Below are positions 25,169-33,587 of a stretch of DNA of 58,583 nucleotides, piece after piece. The stretch lies in assembly GCF_023284045.1 (NCBI RefSeq), contig NZ_JAKIKQ010000025.1, positions 1 through 58,583 of the forward strand, written 5' to 3'. Below the pieces are notes generated by a model. It was not told the DNA's origin and did no database searches. It was given only the letters and a program-made list of their open reading frames with translations. Each line of letters begins with the position of its first letter. The stretch's first letter is position 1. A program made the translations under genes and the position numbers. This stretch comes from Shewanella kaireitica (GTDB lineage: Bacteria > Pseudomonadota > Gammaproteobacteria > Enterobacterales > Shewanellaceae).

Positions 25169-25229
25169 ATATCGGTTGAATTAACGAGCGTCAATATAAA
25201 CCACTTTTAGGTCTAAATGAGCAACTTAA

Positions 25230-26438
25230 CTAACCATCTAAAACGTCACTTGGAACCCTCACCCAGCCTTCCATCAACACTCGCGCACTGCGGCCCATCA
25301 CAGCTTTGTTTACTTTCCAATGGCCTGCCACTTGGCTTGCTTGCGCGCCTACTTTAAGCGTTCCTGATGGGTGACCAAACAGCACAGACTCACGTTCTAC
25401 ACTGCCAGCAGCTTCGCTTACCAAAGTGCCAGGAATAGCGGCTGCAGTGCCAATAGCCACAGCTGCAGTGCCCATCATTGCATGATGTAGCTTCCCCATG
25501 GACAATGCTCGTACATTAAGGTCAATATCTTCCTTGGCTATTGCCTTACCGCTTGACGATATATAATCCATCGGCGTTGCCACGATAGCAACTTTTGGAG
25601 TGTGCTGACGCGCAGCAGCCTCATCAATATGTTTAATGAGCCCCATTTGCACAGCACCATAAGCACGGATGGTTTCAAACCTATTAAGCGCAGCTTGATC
25701 GCCATTTATCGCTTCTTGTAACTCGGCCCCACTGTAACCTAAGTCCTGTGCATTGATAAATATCGTTGGGATCCCAGCATTAATCATGGTCGCTTTGACA
25801 CTGCCGCTTGATACGATATCAGTAGGTAACTCTAAATCATCGACCAGATTACCCGTTGGGAACATGTCACCTTCCCCATCGGCAGGATCCATAAACTCAA
25901 CTTGAACTTCTGCAGCAGGGAACGTTACCCCGTCTAATTCAAAATCACCGGTTTCTTGCACTTCGCCATTCGTCATAGGGACATGTGCGATAATGGTTTT
26001 GCTAATATTTTTTTGCCAGATCCGCACAACAGCAATCCCGTTCTCAGGAACACGGCGAGGATCTACGAGGCCGCTACTTATTGCAAACGAGCCAACCGCT
26101 GCAGATAAGTTGCCACAGTTACCGCTCCAATCTACAAAAGGTTTATCAATGGCGACTTGGCCAAACAGATAATCAACATCGTGACCAACCTCGTTACTCT
26201 TGGCCACAATGACCGTCTTACTGGTACTTGAAGTTGCGCCGCCCATGCCATCGGTCTGTTTCTGGTAGGGATCAGGGCTTCCAATTACTCTCAACAACAG
26301 AGAGTCGCGTATCGGTCCTGCCACCTGTGCTGCTTGCGGCAAATCAGTTAAATTAAAAAACACACCTTTACTGGTGCCGCCACGCATATAGGTTGCGGGC
26401 ACTTTAATCTGTGGTAAATGTACTTTTTTGCTAGTCAT
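25230..26438 (-). CDS. prpF: 2-methylaconitate cis-trans isomerase
   Basis: A 402-aa PrpF-family isomerase of the methylcitrate cycle. It works with the Fe-S dehydratase AcnD to make the isomer used next. Seen motifs: ATYMRGGTSKGVFF near the start, GGATSSTSKTVIV, the NCGNLSAAVGSFA loop with its active-site Cys, and MGKLHHAMMGTAAVA toward the C-terminus. It is the last gene of the prp set, 223 bp after acnD, with a hairpin in that gap. Length is normal for the family. Confidence 0.95.
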   Translation of the reverse strand: MTSKKVHLPQIKVPATYMRGGTSKGVFFNLTDLPQAAQVAGPIRDSLLLRVIGSPDPYQKQTDGMGGATSSTSKTVIVAKSNEVGHDVDYLFGQVAIDKPFVDWSGNCGNLSAAVGSFAISSGLVDPRRVPENGIAVVRIWQKNISKTIIAHVPMTNGEVQETGDFELDGVTFPAAEVQVEFMDPADGEGDMFPTGNLVDDLELPTDIVSSGSVKATMINAGIPTIFINAQDLGYSGAELQEAINGDQAALNRFETIRAYGAVQMGLIKHIDEAAARQHTPKVAIVATPMDYISSSGKAIAKEDIDLNVRALSMGKLHHAMMGTAAVAIGTAAAIPGTLVSEAAGSVERESVLFGHPSGTLKVGAQASQVAGHWKVNKAVMGRSARVLMEGWVRVPSDVLDG

Positions 26439-26576
26439 ATTAGGTTACCGCTACAGTTCTTTATATATCATAGAGTTAACTTTTATTGCTAAAGTAAACA
26501 GCCGCGTAAATTTCGGCATGTAAAGGTCAGAAAGTTTGTTTTCTGTACTCTTTAAAACTGAAGATAATCAACATTG

Positions 26577-26605
26577 AGCTTCGATGGCAAAAAGCCACCA
26601 AAGCT
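26577..26605 (-). other. Intercistronic hairpin between acnD and prpF
   Basis: On the minus strand AGCTTTGGTGGC, five T, GCCATCGAAGCT pair over 12 bp including two G-U. No T run follows. Probably a processing or attenuation element that sets the prpF share of the operon mRNA. Confidence 0.5.
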
Positions 26606-26661
26606 ACATCAAATAAAGCTACCTTCGCCGATACGCTTTAACTTGTTAAAACCCCAATACT

Positions 26662-29268
26662 TTATGCGGCTGAAGACTCTAAAAAGTCTTGTGCAAAGCG
26701 CTGTAAAATCCCACCAGCTTCATAGATAGAGACCTCTTCGGCTGTATCTAGTCGACACTTAACAGGGATCTCAACAGTTTCACCGTTTTGACGAGTCATG
26801 ATTACCGTTAATGCAGCTCCAGGTGTACGTTCGCCAATCACATCATAGGTTTCAGTCCCATCGATTTGGTAGCTATGGCGGTTTTCGCCATGAGTGAATT
26901 CAAGCGGTAGTACTCCCATTCCGACTAAGTTAGTTCGATGGATACGCTCGAACCCTTCAGCAACGATAACTTCAACCCCTGCAAGGCGTACACCTTTAGC
27001 TGCCCAGTCGCGACTTGAACCTTGTCCATAGTCCGCTCCAGCGATTATAATCAATGGCTGCTTACGGTCCATATAGGTCTCGATCGCTTCCCACATCCGT
27101 GATTCAACCCCTTCTGGTTCAATACGAGCATAAGAGCCCTGCTTGATTTCAACTTCGCCATCCTTACCAAGCTGAGTGACCATCTCATTAAACAATTTAG
27201 GGTTAGCAAAGGTCGCACGTTGTGCAGTTAAGTGATCGCCGCGATGAGTAGCATAGGAGTTAAAATCAACTTCCGGTAGTCCCATCTTGTCCAGATAAGC
27301 GCCAGCGGCACTGTCTAGCATAATCGCGTTAGAAGGCGATAAATGGTCAGTCGTAATGTTATCTCCCAGTACCGCTAATGGGCGCATACCTTTCATGGTC
27401 CGCTCACCTGCCAATGCACCTTCCCAATAAGGAGGGCGGCGAATATAGGTACTCTGCGGACGCCAATCATATTGCGGATCGTTATCGGTGCCGTACTCAA
27501 CTTTAATATCGAACATCGGCTCATAGACTTTTCGGAACTGCTCTGGCTTAACGCTTTTGGCAATGACTGCATCAATCTCTTCATCGGACGGCCACAGATC
27601 TTTAAGCAAAATATCCTTGCCATCAGCATCAGTTCCCAGCACATCTTTTTCGATATCAAAACGTATGGTGCCAGCAATGGCATAGGCTACGACAAGAGGT
27701 GGTGATGCTAAAAATGCTTGTTTAGCATAAGGGTGGATACGACCATCAAAGTTACGGTTGCCAGAAAGCACTGCCGTTGAATAGAGATCGCGTTCGATAA
27801 CCTCTTTTTGAATAACAGGGTCAAGCGCGCCGCTCATGCCATTACAAGTGGTACATGCAAAGCCAACAATTCCAAAACCAAGTGCTTCAAGTTCAGGTAA
27901 TAAATTAGCATCTTCAAGATATAACTGCACCGCTTTTGAGCCTGGAGCTAATGAGGTCTTCACCCAAGGTTTACGGGTTAAACCTTTTGCATTTGCATTA
28001 CGGGCAAGTAACCCTGCAGCAATCACATTGCGTGGGTTCGACGTATTAGTACAGCTAGTAATTGCCGCAATAATACACGCGCCGTCAGGCATCAATCCGT
28101 CTTCGTTTTCAACCACACCACTAATGCCTTTTTCTGCCAGATCACTAGTTGATACACGGCGATGCGGATTTGAAGGGCCTGCAATATTACGCCCGACACT
28201 TGATAAATCAAAACGCAGCACACGCTCATATTCAACATCATTAAGCGTATCAGCCCATAAACCCGCTTGCTTGGCATAGGTTTCGACTAACTTAACTTGC
28301 TTATCATCACGGCCCGTCAATGTTAAATAATCTATGGTTTTGTCATCGATATAGAACATTGCTGCTGTCGCGCCAAATTCAGGCGTCATGTTTGAGATGG
28401 TAGCTCTATCACCTAAAGTAAGGTTAGCCGCACCTTCACCGAAAAACTCAAGATAGGTTGACACCACTTTCTCATTACGCAGAAACTCAGTGATTGCCAG
28501 AACGATATCCGTTGCGGTAATACCCGCTTGGCGTTTACCCACCAGTTCAACACCAACAATGTCAGGCAGGCGCATGTATGATGGACGGCCTAGCATTACA
28601 CTTTCGGCCTCTAAACCACCGACGCCAATTGCAATTACCCCTAACGCATCGACATGAGGTGTGTGGCTATCGGTGCCAACTAATGTGTCAGGAAAGGCAA
28701 CACCATCACGGGCTTGCACAACAGGAGACATCTTCTCAAGGTTGATCTGATGCATAATGCCGTTACCAGGCTGGATCACGTCGATGTTTTTAAACGCCGT
28801 TTTAGTCCAGTTGATAAAATGGAATCTATCGTCATTACGTCTGTCCTCGATAGCGCGGTTCTTTTCAAAGGCATCTTTTTCAAAGCCAGCATGCTCTACC
28901 GCTAAGGAATGATCAACAATCAATTGGGTTGGCACTACTGGGTTAACTTTTGAAGGATCGCCGCCTTTATCAGCAATAGCATCTCGCAGGCCCGCAAGGT
29001 CTACCAAGGCTGTTTGGCCAAGAATATCGTGACAAACTACGCGCGCCGGATACCAAGGAAAATCTAAATCGCGTTTACCTTCTATGATCTGCTTAAGGCT
29101 GTCGGTTAAGGTTTCTGGACTGCAGCGACGAACTAAGTTCTCAGCATATACACGGGAGCAATAGGGTAACTTTTTAAAGGCATTCGGACTGATGGCATTG
29201 ACGGCCGCTTCAGTATCGAAAAAATCTAACTCGGTACCAAGCAAGGGTTTACGGTAGTTGGTATTCAT
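26662..29268 (-). CDS. acnD: 2-methylcitrate dehydratase, Fe/S-dependent
   Basis: An 868-aa aconitase-like enzyme that dehydrates 2-methylcitrate to 2-methylaconitate in the propionate pathway. The Fe-S ligands are in ITSCTNTSNP and in GFACTTCNGMSG. Substrate-site motifs VGTDSHTPHVDALG and AGADYGQGSSRDWAAKG are intact, and the C-terminal swivelling domain is present. The start is the ATG at 29268, with GGAA 7 nt before it; a TTG four codons earlier would add residues without reason. An intrinsic terminator lies between prpC and this gene, so it may also use its own promoter. Paired with prpF, which is required in AcnD-type pathways. Confidence 0.96.
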   Translation of the reverse strand: MNTNYRKPLLGTELDFFDTEAAVNAISPNAFKKLPYCSRVYAENLVRRCSPETLTDSLKQIIEGKRDLDFPWYPARVVCHDILGQTALVDLAGLRDAIADKGGDPSKVNPVVPTQLIVDHSLAVEHAGFEKDAFEKNRAIEDRRNDDRFHFINWTKTAFKNIDVIQPGNGIMHQINLEKMSPVVQARDGVAFPDTLVGTDSHTPHVDALGVIAIGVGGLEAESVMLGRPSYMRLPDIVGVELVGKRQAGITATDIVLAITEFLRNEKVVSTYLEFFGEGAANLTLGDRATISNMTPEFGATAAMFYIDDKTIDYLTLTGRDDKQVKLVETYAKQAGLWADTLNDVEYERVLRFDLSSVGRNIAGPSNPHRRVSTSDLAEKGISGVVENEDGLMPDGACIIAAITSCTNTSNPRNVIAAGLLARNANAKGLTRKPWVKTSLAPGSKAVQLYLEDANLLPELEALGFGIVGFACTTCNGMSGALDPVIQKEVIERDLYSTAVLSGNRNFDGRIHPYAKQAFLASPPLVVAYAIAGTIRFDIEKDVLGTDADGKDILLKDLWPSDEEIDAVIAKSVKPEQFRKVYEPMFDIKVEYGTDNDPQYDWRPQSTYIRRPPYWEGALAGERTMKGMRPLAVLGDNITTDHLSPSNAIMLDSAAGAYLDKMGLPEVDFNSYATHRGDHLTAQRATFANPKLFNEMVTQLGKDGEVEIKQGSYARIEPEGVESRMWEAIETYMDRKQPLIIIAGADYGQGSSRDWAAKGVRLAGVEVIVAEGFERIHRTNLVGMGVLPLEFTHGENRHSYQIDGTETYDVIGERTPGAALTVIMTRQNGETVEIPVKCRLDTAEEVSIYEAGGILQRFAQDFLESSAA

Positions 29269-29391
29269 AGGGCATTCCAATTCTAAGCTGACATTCAGAG
29301 TATTGACTTCCCACTAAATTAAAGACTAAACGATAACCAGTGAATTATTTTAATACCTAAATATCTTTTATTATTATAAAGATAAATAAAT

Positions 29392-29416
29392 AAAAGGCAG
29401 TTAAATACTGCCTTTT
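29392..29416 (-). terminator. Intrinsic terminator between prpC and acnD
   Basis: AAAAGGCAGT, 5-nt loop, ACTGCCTTTT, then ATTTATTTATC on the minus strand. It begins 16 nt after the prpC stop. It should reduce read-through from prpBC into acnD-prpF. Confidence 0.75.
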
Positions 29417-29431
29417 AGCTAGTTAATACAA

Positions 29432-30556
29432 CTATCTTTCACTGATAGGAGTCACCTTACGTGGCTCGCTGCCTGTGTAATCAGCACTTGGGCGAATGAT
29501 GCGGTTATTGGTGCGTTGCTCCATAACATGTGCAGCCCAGCCCGTTAAACGCGAACATACAAATATCGGCGTAAACAGTTTGGTTGGGATCCCCATGAAA
29601 TGGTAAGCAGATGCATGGAAGAAGTCAGCATTACAAAATAGCTTCTTGGTGTCCCACATAAACTCTTCACACGCGACTGAGATATCATATAGTGATGTAT
29701 CACCATTCTCGGCAGCGAGTTTTTCAGACCAAGCTTTAATAATCACATTACGTGGATCAGAGGTACGGTAGATAGCGTGGCCAAAGCCCATGATCTTCTC
29801 TTTACGTTCAAGCATACCGGCCATTTGCTCTTTAGCATCGCTGGGAGAGCTAAACTGCTGGATCATATCCATTGCCGCTTCATTTGCACCACCATGCAGT
29901 GGCCCACGCAGAGTGCCTATGGCGCCAGTAATACAAGAATACATATCGGATAGAGTTGATGCACAAACACGGGCAGTGAAGGTCGATGCATTAAACTCAT
30001 GCTCAGCATAAAGGATTAACGATACGTCCATCACGCGCCTATGTTGCTCAGAAGGCGCTTTACCATTGAGCAAATGTAGGAAGTGACCGCCTATGGAATC
30101 TTCATTAGTCACACAATCAATTTCAACACCTTCATGGGAGAATTTGTACCAGTAACACATAATTGCCGGAAAAGCTGCCAGCAGACGATTAGCAGCTTTG
30201 TTCTGCTCCGAAAAATCAGCTTCAGGTTCTAAGTTACCGAGAAATGAACAGCCAGTGCGCATAACATCCATTGGATGAGCATCGGCAGGAATACGTTGCA
30301 ATACTTCCTTTAATGCTTGAGGTAGATCGCGTTGTGCAAACAGCTCAGTCTTATAGTGATCAAGCTCTGTTTGATTAGGTAGCTCACCGTTAAACAATAG
30401 ATAAGCAACTTCTTCAAAGGTTGCGTTGTCAGCAAGATCCGAGACATCGTAGCCGCAGTAGGTCAAACCTGATCCTGATTTACCCACAGTACAAAGCGCT
30501 GTTTCACCAGCACTCTGACCACGAAGACCTGCACCACTCAATTTTTTATCAACCAT
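29432..30556 (-). CDS. prpC: 2-methylcitrate synthase
   Basis: A 374-aa citrate-synthase-family enzyme that joins propionyl-CoA and oxaloacetate. Catalytic parts seen: EHEFNASTFTARVCAST with the first His, GPLHGGANEAAM with the second, MGFGHAIYRTSDPR, and the late Asp region ADFFHASAYHFMGIP. The ATG at 30556 (MVDKKLSGAGLRG) is preferred, with AGGAA about 8 nt upstream; an earlier start would add six residues. It lies between prpB and acnD on the same strand. Confidence 0.95.
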   Translation of the reverse strand: MVDKKLSGAGLRGQSAGETALCTVGKSGSGLTYCGYDVSDLADNATFEEVAYLLFNGELPNQTELDHYKTELFAQRDLPQALKEVLQRIPADAHPMDVMRTGCSFLGNLEPEADFSEQNKAANRLLAAFPAIMCYWYKFSHEGVEIDCVTNEDSIGGHFLHLLNGKAPSEQHRRVMDVSLILYAEHEFNASTFTARVCASTLSDMYSCITGAIGTLRGPLHGGANEAAMDMIQQFSSPSDAKEQMAGMLERKEKIMGFGHAIYRTSDPRNVIIKAWSEKLAAENGDTSLYDISVACEEFMWDTKKLFCNADFFHASAYHFMGIPTKLFTPIFVCSRLTGWAAHVMEQRTNNRIIRPSADYTGSEPRKVTPISER

Positions 30557-30737
30557 GACAGTATTCCTTTTCAATTTGTATTGCTGGTGGCTTAACTTTA
30601 CGTACTAAGCCCCGCATTTTTTTTATATTTTTTAGTTTATGCCAGCTCCTCAATGCTGCGAGGTGTAATTGCTGACACAAGGTGTAAGGTTTGGCTGCCT
30701 AATGACAGCGGTTTTTACTGACTAATTTTCCAACTAA

Positions 30738-31616
30738 TTAGAGATTCTTACCTTCGGCGAACAAGCTATCTAGCTTTTGTTCATAATCGTGATAACCAAG
30801 GTAGTCGTAGAGATCCATGCGTGTTTGCATTGAATCAACTACCGCTTTTTGATCGCCATGCTCAAGAATCGAGCTATAAACCATTTCAGCCGCTTTGTTC
30901 ATCGCTCTGAATGCACTTAATGGATACAACACCATTGAAGCGCCCCACTCGCCTAATTGCTCTTTATTCCATAGCTCGGTTTGACCAAACTCGGTAATAT
31001 TTGCAAGAATAGGCACATCCAGTGCATCGCTAAATGCGCGGTAATGCTCTTCGGTCTTTACTGCTTCAGCAAAAATACCGTCAGCGCCTGCTGCAACATA
31101 GGCTTTAGCACGTGCAATCGCGGCCTCTAGACCTTCTTGTGCGAATGAATCGGTGCGCGCCATGATGAAAAAATCAGGATCTGTGCGAGCATCAACAGCC
31201 GCTTTAATTCGATCAACCATCTCTTCAGTTGATACGATCTCTTTGTTCGGACGGTGACCACAACGCTTCTGTGCGACTTGATCTTCCATATGTACAGCTG
31301 CTGCACCCGCTTTTTCCATATCACGAATCGTCTTAGCAATATTAAATGCGCCGCCCCAACCCGTATCGATATCAACCATTAACGGTAAGTCACAAGCAGA
31401 AGTGATACGTTGCACATCAACAATCACGTCATTTAATGAGGTCATGCCGAGATCTGGTAAACCATAAGAGGCATTAGCGACGCCGCCACCTGATAGATAT
31501 ATAGCTTGATGACCAATTTTCTTCGCCATCATGGCCGAATAAGCATTAATGGTACCGACTATTTGTAATGGACTATTGGCTGCTAAGGCCTCACGAAACT
31601 TCTTACCTGCGCTCAT
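30738..31616 (-). CDS. prpB: 2-methylisocitrate lyase
   Basis: A 292-aa member of the isocitrate lyase/PEP mutase family, splitting 2-methylisocitrate to succinate and pyruvate. The active-site loop is KRCGHRPNKEIV near 118 with its catalytic Cys; YLSGGGVANASYGLPD and LMVDIDTGWGG hold substrate and Mg2+ residues. Normal length. First enzyme gene after the regulator prpR, 129 bp downstream. Confidence 0.96.
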   Translation of the reverse strand: MSAGKKFREALAANSPLQIVGTINAYSAMMAKKIGHQAIYLSGGGVANASYGLPDLGMTSLNDVIVDVQRITSACDLPLMVDIDTGWGGAFNIAKTIRDMEKAGAAAVHMEDQVAQKRCGHRPNKEIVSTEEMVDRIKAAVDARTDPDFFIMARTDSFAQEGLEAAIARAKAYVAAGADGIFAEAVKTEEHYRAFSDALDVPILANITEFGQTELWNKEQLGEWGASMVLYPLSAFRAMNKAAEMVYSSILEHGDQKAVVDSMQTRMDLYDYLGYHDYEQKLDSLFAEGKNL

Positions 31617-31745
31617 GTGGTGCTCCCTTTGTTATGGCTCAGCTAACTTGTAATTATTCGATGCTGTAACAAGCTAGATCAGAGAAAAATAATATTAGTT
31701 ATTTAACGGTCTTTTGATTACGACTTTATGTTTAAAAGTTAATTT

Positions 31746-32405
31746 CTATAAATTCAGCTTATTCTCGATACTCGATTTTGAGTACAAAATATGTCGGCGC
31801 ATCAGCATCTCGGCAAGTTCTGCATCACGATTACAGATAGCTTGAACAATATGCTTATGCTCATCAAATGCCGTGGTTACCCGCGGACCACTCATGCCTA
31901 GCTGCACACGATACATACGTACCAGGTGATAGATACCATCGGTTAACATAGAAATAAGGTGCTTATTTTTACTGCCCAGAATGATGCGGTAATGAAAATC
32001 GACATCGCCGGCTTCCTGGTAATATGTCAGGCCAGACTGGACTTTATCGAAATGGCTATTAAGGAGAGCCTGTAGATCGGCTATTTCATGATCGGTCATA
32101 TTTTGCGCTGCAAGTCGGGCCGCCATTCCCTCAAGCGACTCACGTACCTGATAAAGTTCTACTAGTCCTTCAGGTGTCAAGGTGACAACCCTAGCACCAA
32201 CATTTGCTTTACGCTCAACCAAGTGGCTGGCCTCTAACCGATTAATTGCTTCTCTAACGACAGCACGACTAACCGCATATTTTGTCGACAACTCAGTTTC
32301 ACTTAACTTAGAACCGGCTGCGACATCGCCTTCTACGATATCTTTTCGTAGCTGGAAAAATGTCTTATCTGCAGCAGTGACGGGCTGTTCAGTAAAAAAG
32401 GTCAT
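31746..32405 (-). CDS. prpR: GntR-family regulator of the prp genes
   Basis: A 219-aa FadR-subfamily GntR protein. The winged helix is residues about 15-75 (GSKLSETELSTKYAVSRAVV, then REAINRLEASHLVERK), followed by an FCD ligand domain (YQVRESLEGMAARLAA to the C-terminus) with metal-type His residues in HYRII and HKHIV. It heads the prp gene series. In Shewanella a GntR-type PrpR with an ATTGTCGACAAT site is described, unlike the sigma-54-type PrpR of enterobacteria; that palindrome is present just upstream (32434-32445). So it very likely regulates itself and prpBC-acnD-prpF, presumably through a pathway intermediate. Confidence 0.9.
   Translation of the reverse strand: MTFFTEQPVTAADKTFFQLRKDIVEGDVAAGSKLSETELSTKYAVSRAVVREAINRLEASHLVERKANVGARVVTLTPEGLVELYQVRESLEGMAARLAAQNMTDHEIADLQALLNSHFDKVQSGLTYYQEAGDVDFHYRIILGSKNKHLISMLTDGIYHLVRMYRVQLGMSGPRVTTAFDEHKHIVQAICNRDAELAEMLMRRHILYSKSSIENKLNL
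32282..32291. promoter_or_regulatory. PrpR operator-like palindrome inside prpR
   Basis: TTGTCGACAA is present as a perfect 10-bp core about 38 codons into prpR. It could be a downstream operator that blocks elongation, or chance. Confidence 0.4.
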
Positions 32406-32433
32406 ATAAATAGGCTTGATAGTTTAAAACTGG

Positions 32434-32445
32434 ATTGTCGACAAT
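32434..32445. promoter_or_regulatory. PrpR operator, perfect palindrome
   Basis: ATTGTCGACAAT, a perfect 12-bp palindrome 29 bp upstream of the prpR start, in a position to repress its promoter. Confidence 0.75.
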
Positions 32446-32485
32446 TTATCGCCATTATGTGACCAAGTCAACACTTCTAGGCAAT

Positions 32486-32497
32486 ATTGTCGACAAA
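32486..32497. promoter_or_regulatory. PrpR operator, second site
   Basis: ATTGTCGACAAA matches the palindrome at 32434 in 11 of 12 bases and lies 52 bp further upstream (about five helical turns), which suits cooperative binding. Confidence 0.65.
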
Positions 32498-32767
32498 GAC
32501 ACAGTAACACTGATGGTACACGATGAAGCAAAAGGTAATAGATTAGGCAGGTTTAATTTACAGTGAATAGGACTAGCAGTAAGCTGTATCTATAGAGATT
32601 ACGGGGTGTCGAAAACAAAGATTAACAAAAAACAATCAATAACCTAACTGGTTTGAGATACTGATGAACAGCGACTTACCTAACACGGATAAGCCGCTAA
32701 CACAAACCGTTGCACTCTACTCATAGATGATGATTTTAGTAAACGGTTGCTGAATGCAACAGGTTGC

Positions 32768-32779
32768 AGTGTCGACAAT
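32768..32779. promoter_or_regulatory. PrpR operator-like site far upstream
   Basis: AGTGTCGACAAT matches the prp palindrome in 11 of 12 bases. It is 5 bp past the stop of the lipoprotein gene and about 360 bp from prpR, so it might be a remote site or chance. Confidence 0.35.
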
Positions 32780-32784
32780 CTTCC

Positions 32785-33279
32785 CTAATATTGTTCGATT
32801 AAGTTGGTCAAGGTGTTAGTGGACGATGAAGCGGACACAGGTCCGTTATCAGTCACAAACGCTGCTTGCATCCCACTAAACTTTGTCATTTTTACAGCAT
32901 AAGTAACATCAAGCTCAGCACTCATCACCTTTTCTTCCGCTCTGTGAACATTAGCAAGGGCACTGGAATAGTCGCCAACATTATAAGGACGGCTGCTTTT
33001 TGGGTTAAGTGCATCAAGGGAGTACAAATACTTTCTAGACTCTGCCGCTAACAAGACAGCTTTAGCATTAATTAAATCAGACTTTGCAGAAGTTAACTTA
33101 TTCTGTTTGTTTAGCAAGTCAAAGTCACTATTGTTTTCAATATTTAAGTTCGATACTTGCTGGTAGTTATCGTTTGTAACACCTGTAAAAATAGCGCTAT
33201 CTTTGCCGGAGCAACCCACGAGCATACTGCAGCAAACACAGCTAATAACAACAGTAGCCAAATGCGTATTTTTGAACAT
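32785..33279 (-). CDS. Small lipoprotein of unknown function
   Basis: A 164-aa exported protein with a lipoprotein signal ending LVGC (Cys23). The mature part is polar, with two long helical stretches rich in Ala, Lys and Ser (about 60-85 and 110-135, SAKSDLINAKAVLLAAE and SALANVHRAEEKVMSAELD), which may form a coiled coil. Not recognised as a family. It is a single gene between the prp region and the RND operon. The product is probably membrane-attached and facing the periplasm. Confidence 0.7.
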   Translation of the reverse strand: MFKNTHLATVVISCVCCSMLVGCSGKDSAIFTGVTNDNYQQVSNLNIENNSDFDLLNKQNKLTSAKSDLINAKAVLLAAESRKYLYSLDALNPKSSRPYNVGDYSSALANVHRAEEKVMSAELDVTYAVKMTKFSGMQAAFVTDNGPVSASSSTNTLTNLIEQY

Positions 33280-33587
33280 AGCCTAATCCTAGTAATCGTT
33301 ATACCAATCGTTTGATAAAAATCAGTGCAACGGTTTTAGTTGCTGGTCAATTTACAATAAATATACGCCGTTTGTTCAAAAGTCATACTAGTAACTTTAC
33401 TAGGAAAAGGTATCGGGTGATTAAACTTTGACGGCGCGCAAACATCACAGTCAAACCAATCAATGAGCCGCCCTTTTACTTTGCTCTCTATACAATGAAT
33501 AAAATATTGTTAGCCATGGTTGAGATATAAAAAACCGCACACTCACTAAGTCAGTGTACGGTTTAACGATGGAACCGCGTTGCGAAG
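33280..33587. other. Intergenic region after the RND operon
   Basis: These 308 bases hold the terminator at 33531-33563 and, by position, the promoter of the lipoprotein gene. Nothing else is recognised. Confidence 0.5.
33531..33563 (-). terminator. Terminator of the first RND operon
   Basis: AAACCG-type stem with ACTCACTAAGTCAGT inner pairs; on the minus strand it ends in CGGTTTTTTAT. It starts about 25 nt past the RND stop. Confidence 0.7.

Larger units (their letters stand above)
32406..32784. other. Regulatory region upstream of prpR
   Basis: These 379 bases carry two operator-like palindromes close to prpR and one near the far end. No RNA or protein gene is seen. Confidence 0.6.

Noticed and set aside
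27836..28279. 147-aa open frame opposite acnD
   Set aside because: It lies wholly inside acnD on the other strand, has no ribosome site, and acnD has clear family motifs across it.
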